Source of the DNA: an uncultured Oscillospiraceae bacterium
GTDB taxonomy: Bacteria > Bacillota > Clostridia > Oscillospirales > Oscillospiraceae
DNA: 25,905 nucleotides
NCBI GenBank assembly: GCA_934565775.1
Contig: CAKTIN010000020.1
Location: 1-25,905 of the forward strand
Reading direction: 5' to 3'
Positions 14,778 to 21,229 of this stretch are shown piece by piece; position 1 is the first letter of the stretch; each line of letters begins with the position of its first letter. The notes below the pieces were generated by a model that was given only the letters and a program-made list of their open reading frames with translations, searched no databases and was not told the origin of the DNA. Made by a program: the position numbers and the translations under genes.

Positions 14778-15383
14778 ATGAAAGAGCAAAAAACTTCTTA
14801 CCTCCTGGGCGGGATCCCCGCTACGCTGCTGACCATGGCCGCCGCATTCGTCATGGCCTCCAGCGCGGACCTGCGGGCCGCCGTGGGCATGAGCATCGCG
14901 GTGCTCGCGTCCACCCTGCTGTCGTCCATCGTGATCTCCGCCGTCAGCCGGTTCCTCCCCAAGGCGGTCCGGCTCCCCGCAAACCTGCTGATCATCACGG
15001 GCTTCGTCTCTCTGGTCCATATGCTCCTGCAGGCCCATTTCCCCGTAGCCGTAAATTTGCTGGGGGTCCATCTGGCCGCCCTGGCCGCCAGCCCCGTGAT
15101 GTTCCAGGATGCGGAAACCGCCGAGTCCTCCGGCGAGGCCCTGACCATCCGGACCGCTCTGACCACTGCCCTGTTCCTGTCTGCGGTCATGCTCGTCTGC
15201 GCCCTGATCCGGGAAACCCTTGGCAGCGCCACAATCTGGGGCCGCCCCATCGCTTTCCTGGAGCCCGTAAAAATTCCGATCCTGTCCGGCGCCTACGGCG
15301 GCTATCTGGTCATGGCCCTGATCATGGCCGTAATCAACGCCGTTACTGCGCCCCGGAAGCGTAAGGAGGAGGTTGGAAAATGA
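14778..15383 (+). CDS. rnfE: RnfE-type membrane subunit lacking the cluster cysteines
   Basis: A 201-residue protein with about six membrane helices, related to RnfE/NqrD. It matches the family along its length (LLGGIPATLL near the N-terminus, LPANLLIITGFVSLVHMLL, and CALIRETLGSATIWG near the C-terminal half). In canonical RnfE the first region reads LGxCPxLAVT and a later one reads VVNCxxLGRAEAFA; those cysteines bind half of an intramembrane [2Fe-2S] cluster with RnfA. Here they align with Ile13 and Pro106. The only Cys, in VCALIRE, is elsewhere. It starts after AACGGAGGG, 2 bases past the rnfG stop, and overlaps rnfA by 4 bases. Confidence 0.85.
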   Translation: MKEQKTSYLLGGIPATLLTMAAAFVMASSADLRAAVGMSIAVLASTLLSSIVISAVSRFLPKAVRLPANLLIITGFVSLVHMLLQAHFPVAVNLLGVHLAALAASPVMFQDAETAESSGEALTIRTALTTALFLSAVMLVCALIRETLGSATIWGRPIAFLEPVKIPILSGAYGGYLVMALIMAVINAVTAPRKRKEEVGK

Positions 15384-15937
15384 GTGCAAACGTGATTTTT
15401 GGCATTCTGCTGGCCGGTATCCTGTCCAATAACTATGCCATCTTGCATTTTCTCGGCACGGGGGCCGTGGTCACCAATCACCGCCCCGTCCGGCAGTCTC
15501 TGGTCCTGGGCCTGGGAACTACGGTGGTCATGCTTCTGGCCTCACTGATCACCTGGCCCGTAAACGCCTATCTCCTGGCTAAGGCCGCCTATTTCCGCCC
15601 CATGGCCTTCATGATCGTTGTCATTGCCGTGGTGGAGCTGCTCCACGCCGTGGGCCGCCGGCTGCTGGACGGCTTCTGTCATGCGGACTTTGTTAAATTC
15701 GGCATCAACGGAGCTGTTCTGGGCCTGTGCATTGAGAATACGGCTCTGGGCTTCGGCGAAGCGGTTCTGACGGCCCTGGGCGTGGGGATCGGCTTTACCG
15801 TTGTGCTGATCCTTTACTCCCGCCTGCGGGAGGCCGTCTGGGATGAGGAGGCGGTTCCCGCTCCCTTCCGGGGGCTGCCTCTCTCCCTGCTGACCGCCGG
15901 GATGATCGCGCTGGCCCTGCTGGCGCTGAACTTCTGA
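15380..15937 (+). CDS. rnfA: RnfA-type membrane subunit lacking the cluster cysteines
   Basis: A 185-residue six-helix membrane protein related to RnfA/NqrE. It retains ILSNNYAILHFLG, the family NN(F/Y) start, and FVKFGINGAVLGL. Canonical RnfA reads NNFVLxxFLGxCPFLG and TTNCAVLGVAL; both cluster cysteines are replaced here (Gly28 and Gly111 by my alignment). Two cysteines exist (GFCHADF and GLCIENT) but not at the ligand positions. Its start overlaps the rnfE stop (ATGA) and follows AAGGAGGAGG. rnfB normally follows rnfA in Rnf operons; here a NusG-II gene follows instead. Confidence 0.87.
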   Translation: MSANVIFGILLAGILSNNYAILHFLGTGAVVTNHRPVRQSLVLGLGTTVVMLLASLITWPVNAYLLAKAAYFRPMAFMIVVIAVVELLHAVGRRLLDGFCHADFVKFGINGAVLGLCIENTALGFGEAVLTALGVGIGFTVVLILYSRLREAVWDEEAVPAPFRGLPLSLLTAGMIALALLALNF

Positions 15938-15940
15938 GCC

Positions 15941-16297
15941 ATGAAAAAGCGTGATTGGCTCCTCATCGGCGGCCTGCTGGCCCTGGCTCTGGTGGCCGCA
16001 GGCGTCCTCTTCCTGCTGCGGCAGAGCGGCAGCTATGCGGTGGTCCGGGTAAACGGCGCCGAGGTTGCCCGATACAGCCTGTCCCAGGAGGGAGAGTACC
16101 CGCTGAACGGGGGGACGAACATCCTGAAAATCCAGGACGGTGCCGCCTATCTCACCGACGCCGACTGTCCGGACCGGCTGTGCGTCAAGCAGGGAAAGAT
16201 CCGCTACAACGGGCAGACGATTACCTGTCTGCCCAACCGGCTCACCGTGACCATTTCCGGCGGCAGCCAGTCTGACGTCGATCTGGTCGCGAAATAG
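15941..16297 (+). CDS. NusG domain II-containing membrane-anchored protein
   Basis: A 118-residue protein with one N-terminal membrane helix (WLLIGGLLALALVAAGVLFLL) and an extracytoplasmic beta domain of the NusG-II type (YAVVRVNGAEVARYSL, then LKIQDGAAYLTDADCPDRLCVKQGKI, and ITCLPNRLTVTI). The cysteines in DCPDRLC and TCLPN are typical of this small family. It begins 3 bases after the rnfA stop with little ribosome site of its own, so it is translationally coupled. The function is unknown. As I recall, this domain and the next gene's family recur beside flavin-based electron-export genes in Firmicutes (not verified here). Confidence 0.85.
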   Translation: MKKRDWLLIGGLLALALVAAGVLFLLRQSGSYAVVRVNGAEVARYSLSQEGEYPLNGGTNILKIQDGAAYLTDADCPDRLCVKQGKIRYNGQTITCLPNRLTVTISGGSQSDVDLVAK

Positions 16298-16307
16298 GAG
16301 GCGCGCC

Positions 16308-16802
16308 ATGAAAGCAAAAAAGGTCGCCTTTCTGGGGCTGTCCGTCACCCTGGCCATGGTGCTCTCCTTTGTGGAGAGCCAGATCCCGGTCTTTACCACC
16401 ATCCCCGGCATGAAGGTCGGGCTACCCAATCTGGTCCTGGTGTTTCTCCTGTACCGGGTGGGCTGGAAGGAAACCGTGATCGTCAGCGTCATCCGGGTGG
16501 GCCTGGTGGCACTGCTGTTCGGCAATCTGCAAAGCCTGATCTTCAGCGTGTCCGGCGCGGTGCTCAGCCTGACCGGCATGATCCTGCTGAAGAAAACCAA
16601 GCTGTTCTCCCCCATTGCGGTGAGCGTGGCGGGAGGGGTCCTGCACAATGTGGGGCAGATCCTCGCCGCCTGTCTGTGGACCCAGACCGCCCAGATCGCC
16701 TATTATCTGCCGGCGCTGCTGGTCAGCGGCGTCTGCGCCGGGATCGTGATCGGCCTGGTGGCCGGGCTGCTTCTGAAGCGGCTGGAGCGCGTGCGCTTCT
16801 GA
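16308..16802 (+). CDS. Gx transporter family membrane protein (COG4769-like)
   Basis: A 164-residue protein with about five hydrophobic helices (FLGLSVTLAMVLSFVESQIPVF, VGLPNLVLVFLLY, VIVSVIRVGLVALLFG, LIFSVSGAVLSLTGMILL, LPALLVSGVCAGIVIGLVAGLLL). The pattern IPGMKVGLPNLVLVFLLY is characteristic of proteins often labelled heptaprenyl diphosphate synthase component I, or Gx transporter; the fold resembles ECF-type substrate-binding subunits. The substrate is unknown; a flavin or isoprenoid-quinone link would suit this operon but is inference. It follows AGGAGGCGC and is the last gene before the operon terminator. Confidence 0.82.
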   Translation: MKAKKVAFLGLSVTLAMVLSFVESQIPVFTTIPGMKVGLPNLVLVFLLYRVGWKETVIVSVIRVGLVALLFGNLQSLIFSVSGAVLSLTGMILLKKTKLFSPIAVSVAGGVLHNVGQILAACLWTQTAQIAYYLPALLVSGVCAGIVIGLVAGLLLKRLERVRF

Positions 16803-16828
16803 GCCGGGCAGCCTTCCCATAAAACGAA

Positions 16829-16865
16829 CCGCCCCTGCTTGATTCCAGGCAGGGGCGGCTTTGTC
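16829..16865 (+). terminator. Terminator of the Rnf-like operon
   Basis: CCGCCCCTGC (16829-16838) pairs with GCAGGGGCGG (16849-16858) around a 10-base loop, followed by CTTTGTCGCTTC. Confidence 0.75.
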
Positions 16866-16890
16866 GCTTCATCTTTTTCACTGAAGTTTG

Positions 16891-16919
16891 TTGACAATCG
16901 GATTTTCATCCGGTAAACT
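16891..16919 (+). promoter_or_regulatory. Sigma-A promoter of the paralogous membrane-protein pair
   Basis: A perfect TTGACA (16891-16896), 17 bases, then TAAACT (16914-16919), 44 bases before the start at 16963. Confidence 0.75.
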
Positions 16920-16962
16920 GTAAGAAAAATGCCACTTGCTTCTAGGAGAAAGGAGCGCGGCC

Positions 16963-17550
16963 ATGGAGGATGCCATTCTTTTAAAGCCCAATCCCGCGCG
17001 TGGCTTGCCTTATTTATTGATATTCCCGCTCTATGCAGCCGCTCTTGTGGCAATGGCTCTGACGGCACAGCCCACTGCATGGCTTCCCCTTTTCCTTACT
17101 GTGTTGGGTCTGCTGGGTATATTGATTCTGGGCGTGGGGGTCCTTTCCATGTTTCGGACCTTCCGTCTTAGCCGGGAAGGGATCACCATCTCCCTTTTCA
17201 GGGTTCATCATTTTTATTCCTGGAGCGACTTTACCATTCACTATGAGTCTTACCGGGATCCTCTCATAGTGCCTTATAATCCGCGGGACCACCATGCCGG
17301 AGCCGTGGTGATTCCCCGGAAATCCTATCGGTTCAAGAAGCCGAAAAACTGGGATCCGGAAACCTACTGTGAGCTCTGTCACCCCTTTACCTATGTGTAT
17401 CTCCACTTTCCGGAGGATGAAGCGGACCAGAAGAATCACCCGATTTCTTATGTTTGCTCCAAGGAGGAATTTGTGAAGAAAATGAGCGTCTTTGGAGTGC
17501 TTCCCCCGACGTTTTTCGAGGAATTGAAGCAAATTCCCAAGCAGTCGTGA
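16963..17550 (+). CDS. Uncharacterised two-helix membrane protein, paralogue A
   Basis: A 195-residue protein I cannot place in a named family. Two adjacent hydrophobic segments (LPYLLIFPLYAAALVAMAL and LPLFLTVLGLLGILILGVGVL) are followed by a cytoplasmic beta-rich domain: FRLSREGITISLF, HFYSWSDFTIHYES, GAVVIPRKSYRFKKPK, FTYVYLHFPEDE and KEEFVKKMSVFGVLPPTFFEE. The layout (two helices, then a strand-rich domain with a W-x-D/E segment) recalls bacterial PH-like YcxB/DUF-type proteins, but this is only structural resemblance. The ATG at 16963 is chosen for AAAGGAG (16949-16955); an ATG at 16936 is in frame but has no such site. The next gene is a diverged copy. Confidence 0.75.
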   Translation: MEDAILLKPNPARGLPYLLIFPLYAAALVAMALTAQPTAWLPLFLTVLGLLGILILGVGVLSMFRTFRLSREGITISLFRVHHFYSWSDFTIHYESYRDPLIVPYNPRDHHAGAVVIPRKSYRFKKPKNWDPETYCELCHPFTYVYLHFPEDEADQKNHPISYVCSKEEFVKKMSVFGVLPPTFFEELKQIPKQS

Positions 17551-17649
17551 GCTGCTGATTCTATAGGGACCACACAGGAGGAAATCAGATTCCCCGAAAA
17601 TCAAGCGGCAAAGGTCCCGCGCATTTCCGCCGCAGAAGGAGGGCCTCTT

Positions 17650-18234
17650 ATGGAAAATTCCCTGGTCGTGCGCAGTGATGGAAGCAGCAATTGGGCAATC
17701 ATTGGGATGGGGCTGTTCGGTTGGGCGCTTCTTTTCCTTTACGTCACGGACGGCTTTACCGAAATGGGGGCCCTCATAAGCCCCTTCTTCCTGGTAGTTA
17801 CCGCACTGTGGATTCTCATGCTTGTAGGCTTCTGTCTGAATTACGGCCGGACCTTTACCCTGGCCCCGGAGGGGGTCACGGTTTCCCTCCCCTTGCTGCA
17901 CTATCGGTGCTTTTACCCCTGGCGTGAATTGACGGTGCACCACGAGAGCTACAACTTTGCGCTTCTGCTCTGTCCAAGATCTGAAACCGGGGCAGTCGTT
18001 ATCCAGCGGAAAAAAGCGTGGTTTAAGAAGCCGAAAGGTATGTCTCCGGATGTCTATGCCAGCTTTTTCCGACCCCTAAGTACGATTTACCTGCACTTTT
18101 ATGAGGACCGAAATGTAGCCGGTCTTGACAGCACTTACATGGTGCAAAAAGAGGAATTCCTCGAGAAGATGAGCGCCTTCGGGGTGCTTACTCCGGAGTT
18201 TTACAAAGAAATCGAGTCTCTTCCCAAGCTATAA
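17650..18234 (+). CDS. Uncharacterised two-helix membrane protein, paralogue B
   Basis: A 194-residue paralogue of the preceding gene. It has two hydrophobic segments (WAIIGMGLFGWALLFLYV; ISPFFLVVTALWILMLVGFCL) and the same soluble domain: FTLAPEGVTVSL, CFYPWRELTVHHESY, GAVVIQRKKAWFKKPK, STIYLHFYED and KEEFLEKMSAFGVLTPEFYKE. Identity is concentrated in the soluble domain; the membrane segments differ. It follows AGAAGGAGGG. The 99-base gap after paralogue A has no promoter I can recognise, so the two are probably one transcript ending at the 18243 terminator. The function is unknown. Confidence 0.75.
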   Translation: MENSLVVRSDGSSNWAIIGMGLFGWALLFLYVTDGFTEMGALISPFFLVVTALWILMLVGFCLNYGRTFTLAPEGVTVSLPLLHYRCFYPWRELTVHHESYNFALLLCPRSETGAVVIQRKKAWFKKPKGMSPDVYASFFRPLSTIYLHFYEDRNVAGLDSTYMVQKEEFLEKMSAFGVLTPEFYKEIESLPKL

Positions 18235-18242
18235 CACATCAG

Positions 18243-18270
18243 GACTGCCTCCCACGAGGCAGTCTTTTTT
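18243..18270 (+). terminator. Intrinsic terminator after the paralogous pair
   Basis: GACTGCCTC (18243-18251) pairs perfectly with GAGGCAGTC (18256-18264) around a 4-base loop, followed by six T. Confidence 0.92.
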
Positions 18271-18334
18271 GCGCTTTCTGTCTATCTGTATCTCTGGATT
18301 TCCGCTTTTCTTGTCTATTTTTCTTTCCTATACC

Positions 18335-18363
18335 TTGCTTTTCTACATTTCCCGTGTTATGAT
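18335..18363 (+). promoter_or_regulatory. Candidate promoter of the cas operon
   Basis: TTGCTT (18335-18340), 17 bases, then TATGAT (18358-18363), in an AT-rich stretch 52 bases before the cas3 start. Confidence 0.6.
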
Positions 18364-18414
18364 AAATAAAAATAAATCAAATTTTTGCGGCATCAATGCG
18401 GGAGGTGGCAAACC

Positions 18415-20544
18415 GTGGACTATGCCCATGTGCGAGACGGCGAGATGCAGACCGTCGACGCCCATCTGGCCGGGACTGCCCGGCTCTGCGCAGCCTTTGC
18501 CGGGCAATTCGGGGAGGCCCGGCGGGGTGCGCTGCTTGGCAGCGCCCACGATATTGGCAAGTATTCCGACGCCTTCCAGCTCCGCCTGCTCGCCAATGGG
18601 AAGAAGGTGGACCACGCCACCGCAGGAGCCCTGGAATGCGCAAAGCGCGGGGAGGACGCCGCCGCCTGCTGCATTGTGGGCCATCACGGCGGCCTGCCGG
18701 ACTACGGCAACCCCCGGGTCGATCCCCCCGGCGCTCCCACCTGCGCCGGGCGGCTGCGGAAAGGGCTGCGCGGCGGGATTCCTCCCTATCGCTGGGCCGG
18801 TTCCCTTCCGGATCCCGGGCCGAGGCCTCCCTTGTCCAGCGGTTACGATCTGGCTATGTGGATCAAGCTGCTGTATTCCTGCCTGGTGGACGCAGACTAC
18901 CTGGACACGGAGGCCTTTATGTCCGGCGGCGCCGTACAGCGGGGCGGCTATGACCCGCTGTCCCTGCTGCTGGAGCGGCTGGAGGCCTATATCCGCCCCT
19001 GGTTCCCCGGCGCAACACCGCTGAACCGGAGCCGGTGCGCGATTCTCTCCCAATGCCTGGAAAAAGCGGCCCAGGGCCGGGGCATCTACTCCCTGACCGT
19101 CCCCACAGGCGGCGGAAAAACCGTGGCCTCTCTGGCCTTTGCCTTGAAGCACGCCGTGACCCACGGGCTCTCGCGCATCATTTATGTACTTCCCTACACC
19201 TCCATCATTGAGCAGAATGCAGCGGTTTTCCGGGAAATTCTGGGCGGACAAAATGTTGTGGAGCACCACAGCGGCATCAGGCTCGACGCAGACGAGGAGA
19301 CCAATGCCCAGAATCGCTTTCAGCGGCTGGCGGCCGAGAACTGGGACGCCCCCGTGGTCGTGACCACGGCCGTGCAGTTTTTCGACTCTCTTTATTCAAA
19401 CCGCCCTTCCCAGTGCCGGAAGCTCCACAATCTGGCCAACAGCGTTCTTCTTTTTGATGAAGCGCAGATGATTCCCACCTGCCACCTGCTGCCCTGCGTG
19501 GGGGCAATCTCCAGCCTTGCCGCGCAGTTCCGCTCCACCGTGGTCCTGTGTACGGCCACCCAGCCGGTGCTTGCGGATCTGTTCCGGCAGTTCCACCCGG
19601 AGCAGCAAATTCTGGAGCTGTGCCCGGAGGCTGCCGCGGGAGATCCCAATTTTTGCCGGGTGACGTACCGGGATGGGGGGACTCTGCCCCTGGCGGCCCT
19701 GGCGGAGGAATTGGAGGGGCAGGAGCAGGCGCTGTGTATTGTCAACACCCGGAGGGCGGCCCAGGAGCTGTTCCGTCTGCTGCCCCCGGAGGGGCGGTTC
19801 CATCTGTCCACGCTTCTATACCCGGCGCACCGAAAGGCCGTGCTGCAAACCGTGCGGGAGCGTCTGGCGCAGGGTCTGCCCTGCCGGGTCGTCTCCACCT
19901 CTCTCATTGAAGCGGGGGTCGATGTGGACTTTCCTGTGGTTTACCGGGAGCTGGCGGGGCTGGACTCCGTCGCTCAGGCCGCCGGGCGCTGCAACCGGGA
20001 GGGGCGCCGCCCGGCCTGCGACAGCATTGTGACCTATTTCCGCAGTGAGATTCCCGTTCCCCTTTTGCAGCAGATCCCGGTGCAGGCCGCACGGGAGGCG
20101 CTGCACGGCGGCCTTACGCCCGGGGATCCGGAGGCGATCCGCCGCTATTTTTCCGCCCTTCGCTCTCTGACCGGCGACCGCACGGACAAAACTGGCACCG
20201 TCAAGGCCCTGCGGGACGGGATTGAGGGGTGTATGCTGCCCTTCGAAACGGTCGCCGGGCGCTTCCATCTGATCGATCAGGAGACCTGCACCGTCTATCT
20301 CCCCCTGGGCGGCGGCGAAGCCCTCTGCCAGGCTCTGGAGGCCGGGACCGCCTGCCGGGAGGACTACCGCCGGGCCGGTCAATACAGCGTCGGCGTCTAT
20401 GCCCGGCATTTTGCGGCACTCTCCCGGGCCGGGGACCTTCTTCCCCTTACCCCGGACAGCGCCATTCTGACCAATCTCAGCCTATACGATCCGGAAACCG
20501 GCCTGTCCCTTCAGTCCGACTGCGGAAAAGCAGAATTCATATAA
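18415..20544 (+). CDS. cas3: CRISPR-associated helicase/nuclease Cas3 (subtype I-C)
   Basis: Degrades target DNA after Cascade recognition. The 709-residue protein begins with the HD nuclease domain (SAHDIGKYS, His45-Asp46; GHHGG later). The SF2 helicase follows: Walker A VPTGGGKT (Lys235), motif II DEAQ (348-351), motif III TATQP, motif V STSLIEAGVDVDF and motif VI QAAGRCNREG (from Gln521). The GTG start at 18415 is chosen because GGAGGT lies 8 bases upstream; a frame from TTG at 18385 adds ten residues with no site. DEAQ in place of DEAH/DECH is common in this Cas3 group. It is the first gene of the cas operon; cas5c follows after 25 bases. Confidence 0.96.
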   Translation: MDYAHVRDGEMQTVDAHLAGTARLCAAFAGQFGEARRGALLGSAHDIGKYSDAFQLRLLANGKKVDHATAGALECAKRGEDAAACCIVGHHGGLPDYGNPRVDPPGAPTCAGRLRKGLRGGIPPYRWAGSLPDPGPRPPLSSGYDLAMWIKLLYSCLVDADYLDTEAFMSGGAVQRGGYDPLSLLLERLEAYIRPWFPGATPLNRSRCAILSQCLEKAAQGRGIYSLTVPTGGGKTVASLAFALKHAVTHGLSRIIYVLPYTSIIEQNAAVFREILGGQNVVEHHSGIRLDADEETNAQNRFQRLAAENWDAPVVVTTAVQFFDSLYSNRPSQCRKLHNLANSVLLFDEAQMIPTCHLLPCVGAISSLAAQFRSTVVLCTATQPVLADLFRQFHPEQQILELCPEAAAGDPNFCRVTYRDGGTLPLAALAEELEGQEQALCIVNTRRAAQELFRLLPPEGRFHLSTLLYPAHRKAVLQTVRERLAQGLPCRVVSTSLIEAGVDVDFPVVYRELAGLDSVAQAAGRCNREGRRPACDSIVTYFRSEIPVPLLQQIPVQAAREALHGGLTPGDPEAIRRYFSALRSLTGDRTDKTGTVKALRDGIEGCMLPFETVAGRFHLIDQETCTVYLPLGGGEALCQALEAGTACREDYRRAGQYSVGVYARHFAALSRAGDLLPLTPDSAILTNLSLYDPETGLSLQSDCGKAEFI

Positions 20545-20569
20545 GCTTCAACCAGAAAGGAGTATGCCT

Positions 20570-21229
20570 ATGTCCGTTTCCGTTGAATTTTGGGGGGATT
20601 ACGCCTGCTACTCCCGTCCCGAGCTGAAGGTGGAGCGGGTCAGCTACGACGTGATGACCCCCTCCGCCGCCCGCGGGATGCTGGAGGCGATCTACTGGCA
20701 CCCCGGTATGCGGTGGATCGTGGACCGTATCCACGTCTGCGCCCCCATCCGCTTCACCAATATCCGGCGCAACGAGGTCAAAGATACCGTCAGCGCCCGG
20801 AATGTGCAGACCGCCATGAAAACAGGCGGCGCACTGTATCTTGCGGCGCCGGAGAGCATTCAGCAGCGGGCCGCCATGGTCCTGCGGAATGTGCGCTATG
20901 TGGTGGACGCCCACTTTGAGATGACCGGCAAGGCCGCCGCTGCGGATAATCCCGGGAAATTCCAGGATATTATGCGCCGCCGTCTGGAAAAGGGGCAGTT
21001 TTACCATCAGCCCTGCTTCGGGGTGCGGGAATTCCCGGCGCACTTTCGGCCGTGCCCCCAGCTTCCCCCCTGCCCGGAGGAGTTGCTGGGGGAGCGGGAC
21101 CTTGGCTGGATGCTGCTGGATCTGGATTATTCCGATCCTGCCGCGCCGGTCCCCCACTTTTTCCGGGCAGTCCTCCGGGACGGCGTTCTGGAGGTCCCGG
21201 CCATGGACGCGGGGGAGGTGCGGAAATGA
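20570..21229 (+). CDS. cas5c: Cas5c (Cas5d), crRNA-processing Cascade subunit
   Basis: In subtype I-C, Cas5 cuts pre-crRNA and caps the 5' handle. The 219-residue product begins SVEFWGDYACYSRPELKVERVSY and has PSAARGMLEAIYWHPGMRW and the family region GQFYHQPCFGVREFPAHF. Two ATGs are possible (20564 and 20570); the second is favoured by 7-base spacing from AAAGGAG. The stop overlaps the cas8c start by 4 bases. Confidence 0.95.
   Translation: MSVSVEFWGDYACYSRPELKVERVSYDVMTPSAARGMLEAIYWHPGMRWIVDRIHVCAPIRFTNIRRNEVKDTVSARNVQTAMKTGGALYLAAPESIQQRAAMVLRNVRYVVDAHFEMTGKAAAADNPGKFQDIMRRRLEKGQFYHQPCFGVREFPAHFRPCPQLPPCPEELLGERDLGWMLLDLDYSDPAAPVPHFFRAVLRDGVLEVPAMDAGEVRK

Noticed and set aside
15941..16802. 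The two genes after rnfA as a divergent rnfB
   Set aside because: Neither has ferredoxin-like CxxCxxCxxxCP motifs; they fit the NusG-II and Gx membrane families.
16963..18234. Toxin-antitoxin or abortive-infection pair next to cas genes
   Set aside because: The two proteins are paralogues of the same size with membrane helices, not a toxin with an antitoxin; no catalytic motif is visible.
19456..19467. DEAQ instead of DEAH in Cas3 motif II as a possible inactivating change
   Set aside because: The catalytic Asp and Glu are present, and this variant is seen in the I-C Cas3 group.
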